Position numbers and translations under genes: made by a program
From: Intestinibacillus sp. Marseille-P6563
Lineage (GTDB): Bacteria > Bacillota > Clostridia > Oscillospirales > Butyricicoccaceae
Length of the DNA stretch: 64,000 bases
Assembly (NCBI RefSeq): GCF_900604335.1
Contig: NZ_UWOD01000002.1
Span: 1,422,501-1,486,500, forward strand
Reading direction: 5' to 3'
In this document: piece after piece, positions 26,313 through 34,436 of the stretch
How positions within the stretch are numbered: the stretch's first letter is position 1
Layout: the number at the start of each line of letters is the position of its first letter
The notes under the pieces: model-generated
Seen by the model: only the letters and a program-made list of their open reading frames with translations
Told to the model about the DNA's origin: nothing
Databases searched by the model: none

Positions 26313-26383
26313 GCCGCATGGACAGAGTCGAAAGACTCTGTTTATCGGCACGGACAGAATGACCACCGTCATGCGGCTCTTTT
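26313..26383 (+). terminator. Terminator-like hairpin with large loop before the second sigma-like gene
   Basis: Outer stem GCCGCATG (26313-26320) / CATGCGGC (26370-26377) followed by TCTTTTG. The loop holds a perfect inner hairpin ACAGAGTC-GAAA-GACTCTGT (26322-26341). Its shape, an outer stem with an inner hairpin and a T-tract, is like the 3' ends of the two long RNAs, which suggests attenuation control. Confidence 0.65.
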
Positions 26384-26392
26384 GTTGTCTTG

Positions 26393-26422
26393 CCTTTCCG
26401 CGGCTTCGTGCCAGCGGAAAGG
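26393..26422 (+). promoter_or_regulatory. Ribosome-site-sequestering hairpin before the second sigma-like gene
   Basis: Perfect 9-bp stem CCTTTCCGC / GCGGAAAGG, extended by GGC-TTCGT-GCC across a bulged A. The right arm is the GGAAAGG ribosome site of the ATG at 26431. A stem this stable should block initiation unless it is opened. Confidence 0.75.
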
Positions 26423-26430
26423 ACAAGACA

Positions 26431-26904
26431 ATGAGTATTCCGAAGACCCCAGTTGAATTCGATTACGACCTGTGGACCACAGAGGAAGGAAAATGCATGG
26501 TTCGGATCAAAGCTACCGGCGAGATAACGGAGGTGGAACGCTCTGTCATGCAGGTTCTGCGCTCAGAGGAGAAGCGTCTCCGGCGCACCATATCTCCGGA
26601 GCAGGGTCCATCCAGAGAAGGGAAAACCGCTCCAACGGTTCTCTCTCTGGATATGCTTCCCGAAGATGTGGCAGACTCCAGCTGGTTAGCTGACACCTGC
26701 GACTATACGGAGGAGATTTCCACGAAACTGCTGGAGAGTAGCTTGCGAGAAAGCTTGACTCCTACCCAATATGGCATCTATCAAGCCTGCATTTTGAATG
26801 GGATCAGCTACAAGGCTTATGCAGACCTGATGGGTGTTAGCTATCAGAGCGTCCAGAATGCAATCCGCCTCATTCAGAAAAAAGCAAAAAATATTTTTGG
26901 CTGA
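26431..26904 (+). CDS. Sigma-70 region-4-like regulator of the second recombinase cassette
   Basis: A 157-residue protein with a C-terminal HTH (about 105-155: LTPTQYGIYQACILNGISYK, then AYADLMGVSYQSVQNAIRLI) of the sigma region 4 type. A charged N-terminal part includes a conserved-looking FDYDLWTTEEGKCMVRIK strand pair. It is a distant analog of 22702-23205 in position and C-terminal fold. The ATG at 26431 follows GGAAAGGACAAGACA; the ribosome site is buried in a strong hairpin. It heads the cassette with the serine recombinases. Confidence 0.8.
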   Translation: MSIPKTPVEFDYDLWTTEEGKCMVRIKATGEITEVERSVMQVLRSEEKRLRRTISPEQGPSREGKTAPTVLSLDMLPEDVADSSWLADTCDYTEEISTKLLESSLRESLTPTQYGIYQACILNGISYKAYADLMGVSYQSVQNAIRLIQKKAKNIFG

Positions 26905-26939
26905 TGGTTGTGGTTTGCTGCAAATATGTCCGTTGTAAA

Positions 26940-27419
26940 GTGAAGGGGCCTTAAGACGCCTTCATTGAACCTTTTCAACTGAATATCCGGCAGCTAAATA
27001 ACATCAGCGATGAGCGAGCGATGCGGACGGTGCGCGATGACCACCTGTAGGAGACAAAAAGGAAATGCTTTTCTTTTTCTCCTATCAATGACGGCCAATA
27101 AGGTGCCCAGCGGGTCCTCCGATCCAAAAGCAGGCATGGCAGCCTGTTTCGCCAAGACCTCATCTGCCTATAATGGTACCCCTGTCCAGCCACAGTCTCA
27201 AGCAATGGGGGCAGCTCGGAGAGATCCTCGGAGGGGTTAGATTCCCGGAGTGCGGCGCCCGCCGCAGTTTAGCTGACCGCCCAGGCCTGGGGAAGTAGTG
27301 TCGAATACAGGCAACAAAAAGACATTTAATAGTCTTGATATCAGAAGCAATGGGGGTCACCCATCATGTAGCAGGAAAGACAAGGCTTCCTCAACCAAAT
27401 CGGGTGACCCCTATTTTTG
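26940..27419 (+). ncRNA. Long structured noncoding RNA, copy 2
   Basis: This gene-free stretch repeats the plan of 23231-23667: GTGAAGG...CCTTCAT, GAACC-N4-CAACTGAATAT, GATGAGCGA and GGTGCGC. A different but equivalent hairpin follows (TAGGAGA / TCTCCTA with A- and T-rich inner arms), then GCAGGC/GCCTG, CCCAGGCCTGGG and GAATACAG. It ends in a terminator-like stem GGGGTCACCC / GGGTGACCCC plus TATTTTT, with an inner AGGAA/TTCCT hairpin and CAACCAAATCGG at the right base. Stems are kept while their sequences differ, which is the mark of a structured RNA. It sits between a sigma-like gene and a 52-residue ORF. Confidence 0.75.
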
Positions 27420-27458
27420 TGGTATCAATTCATATTCATATTTAGGAGGGATCACATC

Positions 27459-27617
27459 ATGATTGCTGTGTCGCAAACCAAGAGTGCAAACTACCTGTTT
27501 ATTGTGGCCGTGCTGAAGTCGATGCGGGAAGGTGGCGTGATCACTCAGGCCGAGTATGAGCGAGCCAAGCGCTACTACCAGAAGCTCACCGGCTCCGATC
27601 TCGTCATCGCAGATTAA
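27459..27617 (+). CDS. Small SHOCT-like protein
   Basis: A 52-residue protein starting at an ATG preceded by AGGAGGGATCACATC. The C-terminal helices (LKSMREGGVITQAEYERAKR) resemble the SHOCT motif, a short helical segment often found at protein ends and in small ORFs next to recombinases. It occupies the place that the excisionase holds in the first cassette, so a recombination directionality factor is a fair guess, not shown by sequence. Confidence 0.7.
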   Translation: MIAVSQTKSANYLFIVAVLKSMREGGVITQAEYERAKRYYQKLTGSDLVIAD

Positions 27618-27808
27618 ATGTTCAGAAGGAACCGTCTAAATTGATGTATTTTGGGCATCAGGTCTTGTCGCTTGTGTAGAAATTTACTTCTCTGCGTTCT
27701 TTCAATAGACTTTGCCTTGCCGTTGACTATAATGTTGCTTGAACCGGAAAAGTGGATGGTACCAAAATGTAGTACAATCCAAAATTCAGCCAGAAAGGAG
27801 GGCTGTTG

Positions 27809-29350
27809 ATGCCGCAGGTCAAACTCATCTCGCCCATCACCAGGCAGGAAATCCGCAAAATCCGAGTTGCCGCCTATTGCCGGGTATCTTCCAATTCAGC
27901 GGATCAGCAGAACTCCTACGCCAACCAGATTCGGGTATATACCAGCCTCATTCAGAGAAAAAAAGAGTGGGAGCTGGTGGAGATATTCGCTGACGAAGGG
28001 CTCTCTGGCATGAACGCACAGAACCGCACCGAATTCCAGCGAATGATCAAGATGTGCGAACAGCACCAAATCGACCTGATCGTCACCAAATCCGTCTCCC
28101 GTTTCGCCCGAAACGCCAAGGAGTCTCTGGAATATGTCCGGAAGCTGAAATTGCTCGGCGTGGGGGTGCAGTTTGAGAAAGAGGGAATCTACACCCTGGC
28201 CCTCGGAGATGAGATGCTGCTCAATACCTTCTCTGCCATCGCACAGGAGGAGTCTAAGGCAATTTCCCAGAACCAGCGGCTTTCCATCGTGAAGCGGATG
28301 CAGTCTGGGGAATATGTGGACAGCAACGCTCCTTACGGCTTCCGGCTGGTGGATAAGGCGCTGGTGGTCTATGAACCGGAGGCGGCCATCGTCCGCATGA
28401 TGTTCGAAAACTACCTGAGCGGCCAGTCTACATCGGAGATCGCCCGGGATCTCAACAGCCGCGGCATCAAAACCAAAACCGGGAAATCCACCTGGCGCTC
28501 CACCAAGGTGGCATACATACTTGGAAATGAGCGGTATTGCGGCGATTGCAAATATCAGAAAACCTACCGCGACACCACAGTCCCCTTCAAACAGTTCCGA
28601 AATCGAGGTCAGGAGGATATGTTCTACGCCTCCATGACCCACGCTCCTCTTATTGACCGAGATACCTTTGACAAGGTCCAGCTCCTCTTGAAAAAGCGTC
28701 AGGATGTCTTTGGAAAATCTACAACGCAAAATATCTACCCTCTTACGAGCCGCATTCAGTGTTCTGAGTGCGGCTCGTATTTTCGCAGGAGGCAGGTTTC
28801 CGGGACAGTAAAGTGGGGATGCTCCAAACACATTCAGGATCGTACCCAGTGCGGCTCAAACTACTACAGCGAGGAGAGGATCTACGATGCCTTCATCGCC
28901 ATGGTCAATAAGCTTCGGTTCTCTGAATACGACATCCTGGGTCAGACTCTACTCCGTCTGGAATCCGCCGAGCTGAAGCGAAAGCAGAAAAACACGGCCG
29001 CAAGGGAGATCAGCCGGAACATTGCAGATCTGAACGCCAAGTTGGTGATGGTGGAGCAGCTCCATGCAAAGGGATACCTCAAAGATGAGGTCCATAAAGC
29101 TCAGGTGCGGGAGATTAACGACCAACTGCGCCGGCTGAAGCGGGAGCGCCAATGTGAATTCTCCTCGGGCATTACCCATATGATAGAGGAACTGACGCGG
29201 CTGAAAAAGCTGCTGGAAGAGCTCGAGGAACCACTGGACCGCTTCGATGAGAAGCTTTTTACTGAGATTGTTCAGGCCATCAGTATCAGCCGCCGAGATG
29301 AAATGACAGTCACCCTCATCGGCGGGCTGAGATTCACTGAAATGCTCTGA
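27809..29350 (+). CDS. Large serine recombinase 1
   Basis: A 513-residue recombinase of the TndX/TnpX/phiC31 class. The N-terminal resolvase domain (about 18-160) has the nucleophile Ser27 in AYCRVSSNS and the SVSRFARN helix with the catalytic Arg. The recombinase domain (about 180-280) follows, then a zinc ribbon (CSECGSYFRRR ... WGCSKH, about 312-345) and a coiled-coil-rich end (about 375-480). The start is the ATG at 27809 after AAAGGAGGG. All catalytic elements are present. It is the first of three consecutive recombinase-family genes. Confidence 0.92.
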   Translation: MPQVKLISPITRQEIRKIRVAAYCRVSSNSADQQNSYANQIRVYTSLIQRKKEWELVEIFADEGLSGMNAQNRTEFQRMIKMCEQHQIDLIVTKSVSRFARNAKESLEYVRKLKLLGVGVQFEKEGIYTLALGDEMLLNTFSAIAQEESKAISQNQRLSIVKRMQSGEYVDSNAPYGFRLVDKALVVYEPEAAIVRMMFENYLSGQSTSEIARDLNSRGIKTKTGKSTWRSTKVAYILGNERYCGDCKYQKTYRDTTVPFKQFRNRGQEDMFYASMTHAPLIDRDTFDKVQLLLKKRQDVFGKSTTQNIYPLTSRIQCSECGSYFRRRQVSGTVKWGCSKHIQDRTQCGSNYYSEERIYDAFIAMVNKLRFSEYDILGQTLLRLESAELKRKQKNTAAREISRNIADLNAKLVMVEQLHAKGYLKDEVHKAQVREINDQLRRLKRERQCEFSSGITHMIEELTRLKKLLEELEEPLDRFDEKLFTEIVQAISISRRDEMTVTLIGGLRFTEML

Positions 29351-29367
29351 CAGAGAGGAACCTCGCC

Positions 29368-30273
29368 ATGAAGAAGATACGCTATATCCCATACGGTTAC
29401 ACCATGAGAAATGGAAGGACAGTCATCGCACAAGATGAAGCTGCGGTCATCCGCGAGATATTCAGCGCCTACATCAACGGCGCATCCCTCCAAAGTATTG
29501 CCGAGCTGCTGACTGAGAGGAAGATCCCCTACAGTGAGAGAACGGACGTGTGGGATAAAGCTCGTATCGCACGAATCATCGGAAACGCCAAATACATTGG
29601 CGATGGGGAGTATGACCCGATCATTGAGGAAGAGCAGTATGAGGAAGCGGCTGCCGTGAAAACAGCCCGCCAGCGGAACGCCTTCGAAAAAAATCTGGAG
29701 GGGATCGACCTGCTTCGGGATCTGGTCCGATGTGCGGAGTGCGGAGCCCCTATGCGGCGAAGGGTGAGCAGTAAGCACCGGATTCGCGAGAGCTGGGATT
29801 GCACTAATCCTGATTGCGGTCAGCGCATCCGGATCTCCGATACACACCTGTTGGAAAAGGTGGCAATCCTGATGAACCGCATCATCGCCAATAGCTATCT
29901 GCTCATCCCTCGCCCCAAAAAGCGAAAAGAGCTGTCGGCGGAAGCCCAGCGAATCAACCGGGAAATTGATGCCGAACTGGAGCGGGATGACCCCAGCGAT
30001 GCACTGATTATCGTCAAAACAATCGAAATGGCAGAGCGGCTCTATGCTGAGAGCGATGCCCATCTACAGATTGCTGCATCCATCGCCCGAAAGCGGGTAA
30101 GTCTGATGACTCCCCAGGAGGAATTCAGCCCGGCCTACTTTAGTGACATCGCCGCCTACCTGACGCTTGGCAGCGGAGGAAAGGTGATCCTACATACCAA
30201 AACCGATGTCGAGATCGGAGATGAAGAAAATGAATGTAACCAAGATACCCAAGAAAACAATATCGGTTATTGA
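29368..30273 (+). CDS. Recombinase-family protein lacking the catalytic domain
   Basis: A 301-residue protein homologous to only the C-terminal part of large serine recombinases. The recombinase domain (about 1-85, GASLQSIAELLTERKIPYSE and ARIARIIGNAKYIGDG) is followed by a zinc ribbon (CAECGAPMRRR ... CTNPDCGQ, about 127-155) and helical segments. There is no resolvase domain and so no nucleophile Ser. It begins 18 nt after recombinase 1 and overlaps recombinase 3 by 44 nt, so it is co-translated with both. It could be a DNA-binding partner that positions the active subunits. Confidence 0.85.
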   Translation: MKKIRYIPYGYTMRNGRTVIAQDEAAVIREIFSAYINGASLQSIAELLTERKIPYSERTDVWDKARIARIIGNAKYIGDGEYDPIIEEEQYEEAAAVKTARQRNAFEKNLEGIDLLRDLVRCAECGAPMRRRVSSKHRIRESWDCTNPDCGQRIRISDTHLLEKVAILMNRIIANSYLLIPRPKKRKELSAEAQRINREIDAELERDDPSDALIIVKTIEMAERLYAESDAHLQIAASIARKRVSLMTPQEEFSPAYFSDIAAYLTLGSGGKVILHTKTDVEIGDEENECNQDTQENNIGY

Positions 30274-31873
30274 GCCAAAACGCTCCCTGATCGTCAACAG
30301 GGAGCAGTATCATCAGCGGCGGGTTGCTGCCTACTGCCGGGTATCCACCGACAGCGAGGAGCAGCTCACATCCTATACCAACCAGAAAAAGGTATATACC
30401 GAGATGATTGCCGCTAAGCCCGAATGGGAGTTCGCCGGACTCTACGCAGATGAGGGCATCTCCGGGACACGTGCAGATAAGCGCCCCCAGTTCCAGAAGA
30501 TGATCAACGACTGCTTGTCTGGGAAAATCGACTATATCATCACGAAATCCGTTTCCCGCTTCGCCCGTAATACAGTGGACTGCCTGGACCATGTCCGAAT
30601 GCTCAGGGCAAGAGGGATTGGCATCTACTTCGAGGAGCAAAATATAGACACACTGCAAATCGACAGCGAACTCTATCTGGTCATCTACGCAGGGTTCGCA
30701 CAGTCCGAATCCGAAAGCATCAGCAAGAATGTCACCTGGACTTTTCGTAAGCGATTTCAGGAGGGCAAGCCCATATTCAACTATAAGTGCCTTCTGGGAT
30801 ACCGCAAGGGTGCAGACGGAGAACCGGAGATCGTCCCGGAGGAGGCATCCATCGTGGAGAGGATCTTCAATATGTACCTGTCAGGTGAAACCATCAACCG
30901 GATCTCAACCAAACTCAGAGAAGAAAATCTCCAGATACCAGGAAAACGCTTCTCCTTCTCTGCGAGCATGATTAAGGGTATTCTCCGGAATGAACGATAC
31001 TGCGGGGACAGCATCCTTCAAAAGACGGTCACAATTGACTGTATTGGTAAGGTTCGCCGCAAAAACATAGGTGAGGCACCCATGTACTATGTACAGAATA
31101 GCCATGTTGGCATCATCAGCCGAGAGCTCTTTCACAAAACGCAGGAAGAACTTGCCAGGCGGATGAGCCGGGAGCCAAATTCCACCAAAACGGCTACCAC
31201 AGCCACCGGAAAATACTCCCGGTACGCACTATCCAATGTGATGATCTGCGCCGAATGCGGAAGTCGATATAAGCGTGTGACCTGGACATCCCGAGGAAAA
31301 AAGCGAGTTGTCTGGCGCTGCATCAGCCGCTTAGACTATGGAAAGCGCTACTGCAAAACCTCGCTCACGGTAGATGAGACCGCCCTCCACGCCGCTATTG
31401 TTCGGGCAATCAACCGATTCAACGAGGAAGACGAGTCCACTTATATGGCACTCATGCGGGCAACCATTGGTGAAGCAATCGGTCTAACCGGAGGCACAGA
31501 TGAGATCGACCTGCTCCGGCGGAAAATAGATGGACTGAATCGGAAAATGGTATCTCTTATCAATGAGAGCGTGGAAAGCGGGGAGGGTATCGAGAGTCAC
31601 GAAGCTGAATTCAAAGAACTTTCCGATACCATTGAACTCCTGCAAGGACGGATTCAGAAACTCGAAGAAGCACTTGCTTCCGATCAGGTGAATGACAGCC
31701 GAATCCTTCAACTACAGCAGATCATCGCCGACCGAGCATCCAAAAAGATGGAGTACGATGATACCATCGTCCACCAAATGATTGAGTGTGTGAAGGTGTA
31801 TCCCGACGGGAGACTGGACATTATCTTCGGAGGAGGGTACCTTATCGAAGAACGCCTGGAAAAAGAAAGTTGA
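30230..31873 (+). CDS. Large serine recombinase 3
   Basis: About 547 residues. The resolvase domain has Ser39 in AAYCRVSTDSEE and SVSRFARN; the recombinase domain, zinc ribbon (CAECGSRYKRV ... WRCISR) and a long coiled-coil end follow. The ATG at 30230 has GGAG 9 nt upstream; ATGs at 30221 and 30206 are alternatives. It differs in sequence from recombinase 1, so the operon holds two catalytic and one non-catalytic subunit. Multi-recombinase operons of this type, if all are needed, would act as a hetero-oligomer. Confidence 0.91.
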   Translation: MNVTKIPKKTISVIEPKRSLIVNREQYHQRRVAAYCRVSTDSEEQLTSYTNQKKVYTEMIAAKPEWEFAGLYADEGISGTRADKRPQFQKMINDCLSGKIDYIITKSVSRFARNTVDCLDHVRMLRARGIGIYFEEQNIDTLQIDSELYLVIYAGFAQSESESISKNVTWTFRKRFQEGKPIFNYKCLLGYRKGADGEPEIVPEEASIVERIFNMYLSGETINRISTKLREENLQIPGKRFSFSASMIKGILRNERYCGDSILQKTVTIDCIGKVRRKNIGEAPMYYVQNSHVGIISRELFHKTQEELARRMSREPNSTKTATTATGKYSRYALSNVMICAECGSRYKRVTWTSRGKKRVVWRCISRLDYGKRYCKTSLTVDETALHAAIVRAINRFNEEDESTYMALMRATIGEAIGLTGGTDEIDLLRRKIDGLNRKMVSLINESVESGEGIESHEAEFKELSDTIELLQGRIQKLEEALASDQVNDSRILQLQQIIADRASKKMEYDDTIVHQMIECVKVYPDGRLDIIFGGGYLIEERLEKES

Positions 31874-31888
31874 TAACTTCAAATATAA

Positions 31889-31920
31889 TTGACATAATCG
31901 CCGAAATAATATAGTATAAT
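31889..31920 (+). promoter_or_regulatory. Promoter region of hipBA
   Basis: TTGACA at 31889-31894 and TATAAT at 31915-31920, but with a long 20-nt spacer. The AT-rich overlap (AATATAGTATAATTTATG) may hold the HipB operator. Activity is likely weak without repression relief. Confidence 0.5.
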
Positions 31921-31942
31921 TTATGTTAGGAGGCGATTGTGC

Positions 31943-32263
31943 ATGGCAAAAAAAGCTGCGGTCATAATGCCGCAAACACGGGAGATCCTGGCACAGATGG
32001 GTGAGCAGATCCGCCTGGCCCGCCTGCGCAGGAAGTTGAGCCTGGAATTGGTAGCAGAGCGTGCCGGGATCAGCCGAGCCACTCTGATATCCATTGAGAA
32101 AGGCACCCCTACGGTATCCATCGGCTCCTATGCCGCTGTGCTGCACGCATTAAACAATATGGACAGCGACCTGCTGCTTATTGCAAAAGATGATGAATTC
32201 GGCAGGAAGCTACAAGATCTGGCGCTGCTCACCAGACGGCGGGCACCCAAGAAAGGAGAGTAG
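31943..32263 (+). CDS. hipB: HipB-like antitoxin, Xre-family regulator
   Basis: A 106-residue protein with a lambda-repressor-type HTH (about 17-70: QIRLARLRRKLSLELVAERA, then GISRATLISIEKG). It is preceded by AGGAGGCGATTGTGC. It stands 3 nt before a hipA homolog, the standard HipBA order, and would neutralise HipA and repress the operon by binding its promoter. Confidence 0.88.
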   Translation: MAKKAAVIMPQTREILAQMGEQIRLARLRRKLSLELVAERAGISRATLISIEKGTPTVSIGSYAAVLHALNNMDSDLLLIAKDDEFGRKLQDLALLTRRRAPKKGE

Positions 32264-32266
32264 CCC

Positions 32267-33523
32267 ATGGCGCAGGACGAAAAGACCATCTATGTATATG
32301 AAAATTGGCGTGGAGAGGCACCCACTCTGCTGGGGCGGCTGCGCTGCGGCTTCGTCCGCGGACAGGAAACCTTTTCCTTTGAGTATGATCCAGCCTGGCT
32401 GTCATCCGCCGAGAGTTCCTTCTCTCTGGACCCGGATCTGGCTCTTTACCGCGGGCGGCAGTATGTGCCGCTGAACAAGCAGCTCTTTGGCCTGTTTTCC
32501 GACTCCTGTCCGGATCGCTGGGGGCGTCTGCTGATGAAGCGCAAGGAGGCCATCGACGCTCGCAAAGAGGACCGCAAGCCCCGTAAGCTCACCGAGAGCG
32601 ACTTCCTGTTGGGGGTCTACGATGAATCCCGTATGGGTGCGCTGCGGTTCAGCTTGGAAGAAGGGGGCGAATTTCTTTCGAACGATAAAGCGTTTGCGAC
32701 GCCTCCATGGGTAAACCTTCGGACGCTGGAAAACGCCTCTATCGCTTTCGAGAGCGATGAGAGCGGCCTGAATGAAAAATGGCTGCGTGAGCTTCTGGCC
32801 CCCGGCTCCTCCTTGGGAGGCGCAAGACCCAAAGCGACGGTGCAGGCCACGGATGGCGCCTTGTGGATCGCCAAGTTCCCTTCCAAGCATGATGAATATA
32901 ACAGCGGCGCATGGGAGAAGGTCGTCCATGACCTGGCACGGCTCTGCGGGCTGGATGTTCCGGAATCCAAATTGGAGACATTCTCCAAGACCGGCAGCAC
33001 CTTTTTTGTCAAGCGATTTGACCGAAACGGCAGCCGTCGCATCCACTTCGCCTCCGCCATGACCCTGCTGGGCAAGATCGATGGAGCCTCGGCAGCGGAC
33101 GGAAGCAGCTATCTGGATCTGGCGGCGTTCATCCGGGCCAACGGGGCATCACCCCGGCAGGATCTGGCCGAGCTGTGGAAGCGGATCGTGTTCAGCATGG
33201 CGGTATCCAATACTGACGACCACCTGCGCAACCATGGTTTCCTTCTGACACCCACCGGCTGGCGGCTGGCCCCTCTCTATGATGTGAACCCAGTCCCCTC
33301 GGGGGACCGGCTTTCCCTCAATGTGAGTGAGTATGATAACACCATTGACTTGGAACTGGCTCTGGAAGTAGCCGATTATTTCGGCCTTGCCCCGCAGGAA
33401 GCGGAACAGGCTGCAGAGGAGGTCTGCAAAACAGTATCCGGACACTGGGAACGGCTGGCCGGACAGTATGGTCTCAGCCGGGGAGCGATAGAGTATATGC
33501 GCCCCGCCTTTTCCCTTCCATGA
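32267..33523 (+). CDS. hipA: HipA-family Ser/Thr kinase toxin
   Basis: A 418-residue HipA-like kinase. It shows the N-terminal subdomain (about 1-110, FSYDPAWL-like region and CPDRWGRLLMKR), the phosphate-binding SSLGGARPKATV loop (about 182-194), catalytic NTDDHLRNHGF (about 311-321) and the metal-binding YDVNP. In E. coli HipA phosphorylates glutamyl-tRNA synthetase and induces growth arrest. Short HipT-type variants phosphorylate other synthetases; this one is of full HipA length. On a mobile element it probably secures maintenance. It is convergent with the ParB-like operon at 33567. Confidence 0.92.
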   Translation: MAQDEKTIYVYENWRGEAPTLLGRLRCGFVRGQETFSFEYDPAWLSSAESSFSLDPDLALYRGRQYVPLNKQLFGLFSDSCPDRWGRLLMKRKEAIDARKEDRKPRKLTESDFLLGVYDESRMGALRFSLEEGGEFLSNDKAFATPPWVNLRTLENASIAFESDESGLNEKWLRELLAPGSSLGGARPKATVQATDGALWIAKFPSKHDEYNSGAWEKVVHDLARLCGLDVPESKLETFSKTGSTFFVKRFDRNGSRRIHFASAMTLLGKIDGASAADGSSYLDLAAFIRANGASPRQDLAELWKRIVFSMAVSNTDDHLRNHGFLLTPTGWRLAPLYDVNPVPSGDRLSLNVSEYDNTIDLELALEVADYFGLAPQEAEQAAEEVCKTVSGHWERLAGQYGLSRGAIEYMRPAFSLP

Positions 33524-33566
33524 TAAGATCACAAACGGACGATTCCTGGTGGAACCGTCCGTTTGC

Positions 33567-34436
33567 TTATTCTTTGGCGGCTCCCTCAAAAGAGTCCCCG
33601 CCCTCATCCTCGTCCATATCCGTATCAATGTCCAGTCCTTCATTGTTCCCCACATTCTTCTCGTAGAGCTTGGTCCATTTGAGCGGATATTTGCATTTGC
33701 GGTTATAGGCCAGAAGCATCGCCTCAGCATAGCCCATAGAACCGGGGCGTCGTTCCTTGGCTGTTCTCGAAAGCAGCTTGACCGACATTTCCCCTACTTT
33801 TTCCTTGAAGGTCTCATCTTTCAGGGCATCGCCGAATGTGTAGACCAATCTGGCGATTCCGTTGAGCATATTGGCGGACAGCGAATTCATATCGCCCTCC
33901 CATGTGCCTACGCAGAGTCTGAGTGTTCGATCAAGTACGTGGTAACCGAACCGCTCATATATATTTTCAAGCGTAGAGACAGCACAGACAACGCCATAGT
34001 TTCTGACCTGGCCAATGGAAAGAGAATAAGACTCTACCAGATCTTTGATCATAAGCTGCTCCTGATTCCCGGCTTCCACATTTGCCATAAACACTTCATA
34101 GGGACGGAGCGGTTTGACAAACTTCATCTGGTTGGCGAAGATATCTGCCTCGTGCTCGTAGTTCAGATCATCGTATATCATGCACCAGACTGGCGTTTCA
34201 CGAGAGCCAGAGGCCAGGGCGACGATCTCCACCGTGTGCTGGCCATTGAAGACATAGTTGACCCCATTTCGACGGCTCACCTTCACAGGGTTGATCTGAT
34301 ACAGATCAAAGTGTGCCGCAGCATTCAGCACATGCTGTTCGGAAATATTCCTCTGGTACTCCTGATTGGATACGAGGTTCTTGATGGGAATCTGTTCGAA
34401 GTGAACATTGGGAACAAACATACTATAATCTTCCAT
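33567..34436 (-). CDS. ParB-like (DUF6551-type) protein, last gene of the X-domain operon
   Basis: A 289-residue protein. The N-terminal half has a ParB/sulfiredoxin-like core with the signature GVNYVFNGQHTVEIV (about 58-72), corresponding to the DGHHR-type nucleotide-binding loop of ParB-fold proteins. The rest is helical, with an acidic tail (about 262-289). It starts in a TAATG overlap with the preceding gene. ParB-fold proteins act in DNA segregation, nicking or regulation; here the role is unknown. DUF6551 is my family guess. Confidence 0.75.
   Translation of the reverse strand: MEDYSMFVPNVHFEQIPIKNLVSNQEYQRNISEQHVLNAAAHFDLYQINPVKVSRRNGVNYVFNGQHTVEIVALASGSRETPVWCMIYDDLNYEHEADIFANQMKFVKPLRPYEVFMANVEAGNQEQLMIKDLVESYSLSIGQVRNYGVVCAVSTLENIYERFGYHVLDRTLRLCVGTWEGDMNSLSANMLNGIARLVYTFGDALKDETFKEKVGEMSVKLLSRTAKERRPGSMGYAEAMLLAYNRKCKYPLKWTKLYEKNVGNNEGLDIDTDMDEDEGGDSFEGAAKE

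Noticed and set aside
27896-28831. A 311-codon minus-strand frame inside serine recombinase 1
   Set aside because: Opposite a gene with all recombinase motifs; no ribosome site or recognisable protein.
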